Assembly: GCA_020536535.1 (NCBI GenBank)
Contig: JAHLWZ010000984.1
Location: forward strand, 1-33,243
Direction: 5' to 3'
DNA: 33,243 nt
DNA from: Pelomyxa schiedti
Taxonomy: Eukaryota > Evosea > Pelobiontida > Pelomyxidae
Below, piece by piece: positions 32,875 to 33,243 of this stretch (within the stretch, counting starts at the first letter, position 1; every line of letters begins with the position of its first letter). The notes under the pieces are model-generated. The model saw only the letters and a program-made list of their open reading frames with translations. It did no database searches and was not told where the DNA came from. The position numbers were made by a program, and so were the translations under genes.

Positions 32875-33243
32875 ATGTCAAGCAAAAACAAAAGCACGAC
32901 GCCCAACGAGTCGTCAGCTGCCATCGCCACTTCTTCCTCCTCGTCGTCGCTCAACGCGATGCAGCCCGTGTCTTCGCCGTTCACGGTGCGCAAGGTGGTG
33001 GTGCTGGCCAACGACCCCAAGGACAGCCAGGCCGTGGTGGCCATGCTGGCCCCGTCGTCGCCGGGGGGCACGGGCACCGGGGGGGCCAGCGCCGTCGGGG
33101 GGGCGCCGCCGGGGTCGCCTGGGTCGCCGTCGCCGTCGCACGGGGCGCTCAACGCGAGCGCGGGGGCGCCCAGGACGCCGCTGGTGGCGAGGGCCCCGTC
33201 GTGCGGCGTCGACTTCGTGGCAACAATGCTAAATGACAAGGTG
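32875..33243 (+). CDS. 5' part of a GC-rich gene, runs off the window
   Basis: The ATG at 32875 (context GAAACAATGTC) opens a frame that has no stop before the window ends, 123 codons later. The first 40 residues are Ser/Thr-rich (MSSKNKSTTPNESSAAIATS). Then comes PFTVRKVVVLANDPKDSQAV, a Gly/Pro/Ser/Ala low-complexity run, and CGVDFVATMLNDKV at the edge. The strong GC content and codon bias contrast with the neighbouring array. The fold is not recognisable from this part. An intron donor could lie near the end (AAGGTG at 33238-33243), in which case the exon stops here. Confidence 0.65.
   Translation, partial: MSSKNKSTTPNESSAAIATSSSSSSLNAMQPVSSPFTVRKVVVLANDPKDSQAVVAMLAPSSPGGTGTGGASAVGGAPPGSPGSPSPSHGALNASAGAPRTPLVARAPSCGVDFVATMLNDKV

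Noticed and set aside
1-33243. CRISPR arrays, tRNA or rRNA genes, transposases, integrases
   Set aside because: No regularly spaced repeats, no cloverleaf with a matching acceptor stem, no rRNA-like stretch and no transposase or reverse-transcriptase motif were recognised by eye on either strand. A tRNAscan or Rfam search could overturn this.

Overview
This window is nuclear DNA from a eukaryote, most likely a free-living protist. Nearly every gene is broken by short GT-AG introns (about 40-60 nt, a few longer), genes sit on both strands with gaps of 50-250 bp, and the standard code fits: TAA, TAG and TGA all act as stops. A TRIM-type RING/B-box gene, MORN-kinase fusions, ankyrin-like proteins and a seven-pass membrane protein would suit an amoebozoan or another unikont relative. 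The species cannot be fixed from sequence alone. I rebuilt exon structures by hand from splice signals, reading-phase continuity and comparison between paralogues. There was no RNA evidence and no database search.

Positions 1-16040 (+ strand) are a tandemly duplicated, unstable block. In order it holds a decayed MORN-RING gene (341-1389), ankyrin-like gene A (1581-3980), a truncated MORN copy (4147-4512), a repeat-rich spacer with a long CCTTTT tract (4513-5736), and MORN/coiled-coil/protein-kinase gene A (12 exons, 5737-8937). After these come a relic of a SEC11 5' end and a dead kinase fragment (about 8980-9810), MORN-kinase gene B (11 exons, 10329-13446) and ankyrin-like gene B (13693-16040). 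Patches of near-identity inside otherwise diverged copies point to recent gene conversion.

Positions 16249-25956 hold single-copy genes. They are SEC11, the ER signal peptidase catalytic subunit (16249-17175, +); a very unusual gene fusing a TRIM-like RING/B-box/coiled-coil module to WGR and PARP domains (17228-21407, -); a glutamine-rich, probably nuclear protein (21565-24090, -); and a signal-peptide plus seven-transmembrane protein (24571-25956, +) that shares a TATA-containing spacer with the glutamine-rich gene.

Positions 26243-32791 (- strand) are a head-to-tail array of five paralogous two-exon genes for about 340-395-residue proteins of unknown, possibly beta-propeller, type. A new GC-rich gene starts at 32875 (+) and runs off the window.

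The most notable item is the TRIM-PARP fusion. The reading phase is kept through 18 exons from the RING to the PARP C terminus. The PARP triad position normally held by Glu is Gln, which suggests mono-ADP-ribosylation or a catalytically dead, binding-only PARP attached to a ubiquitin-ligase-like front end.
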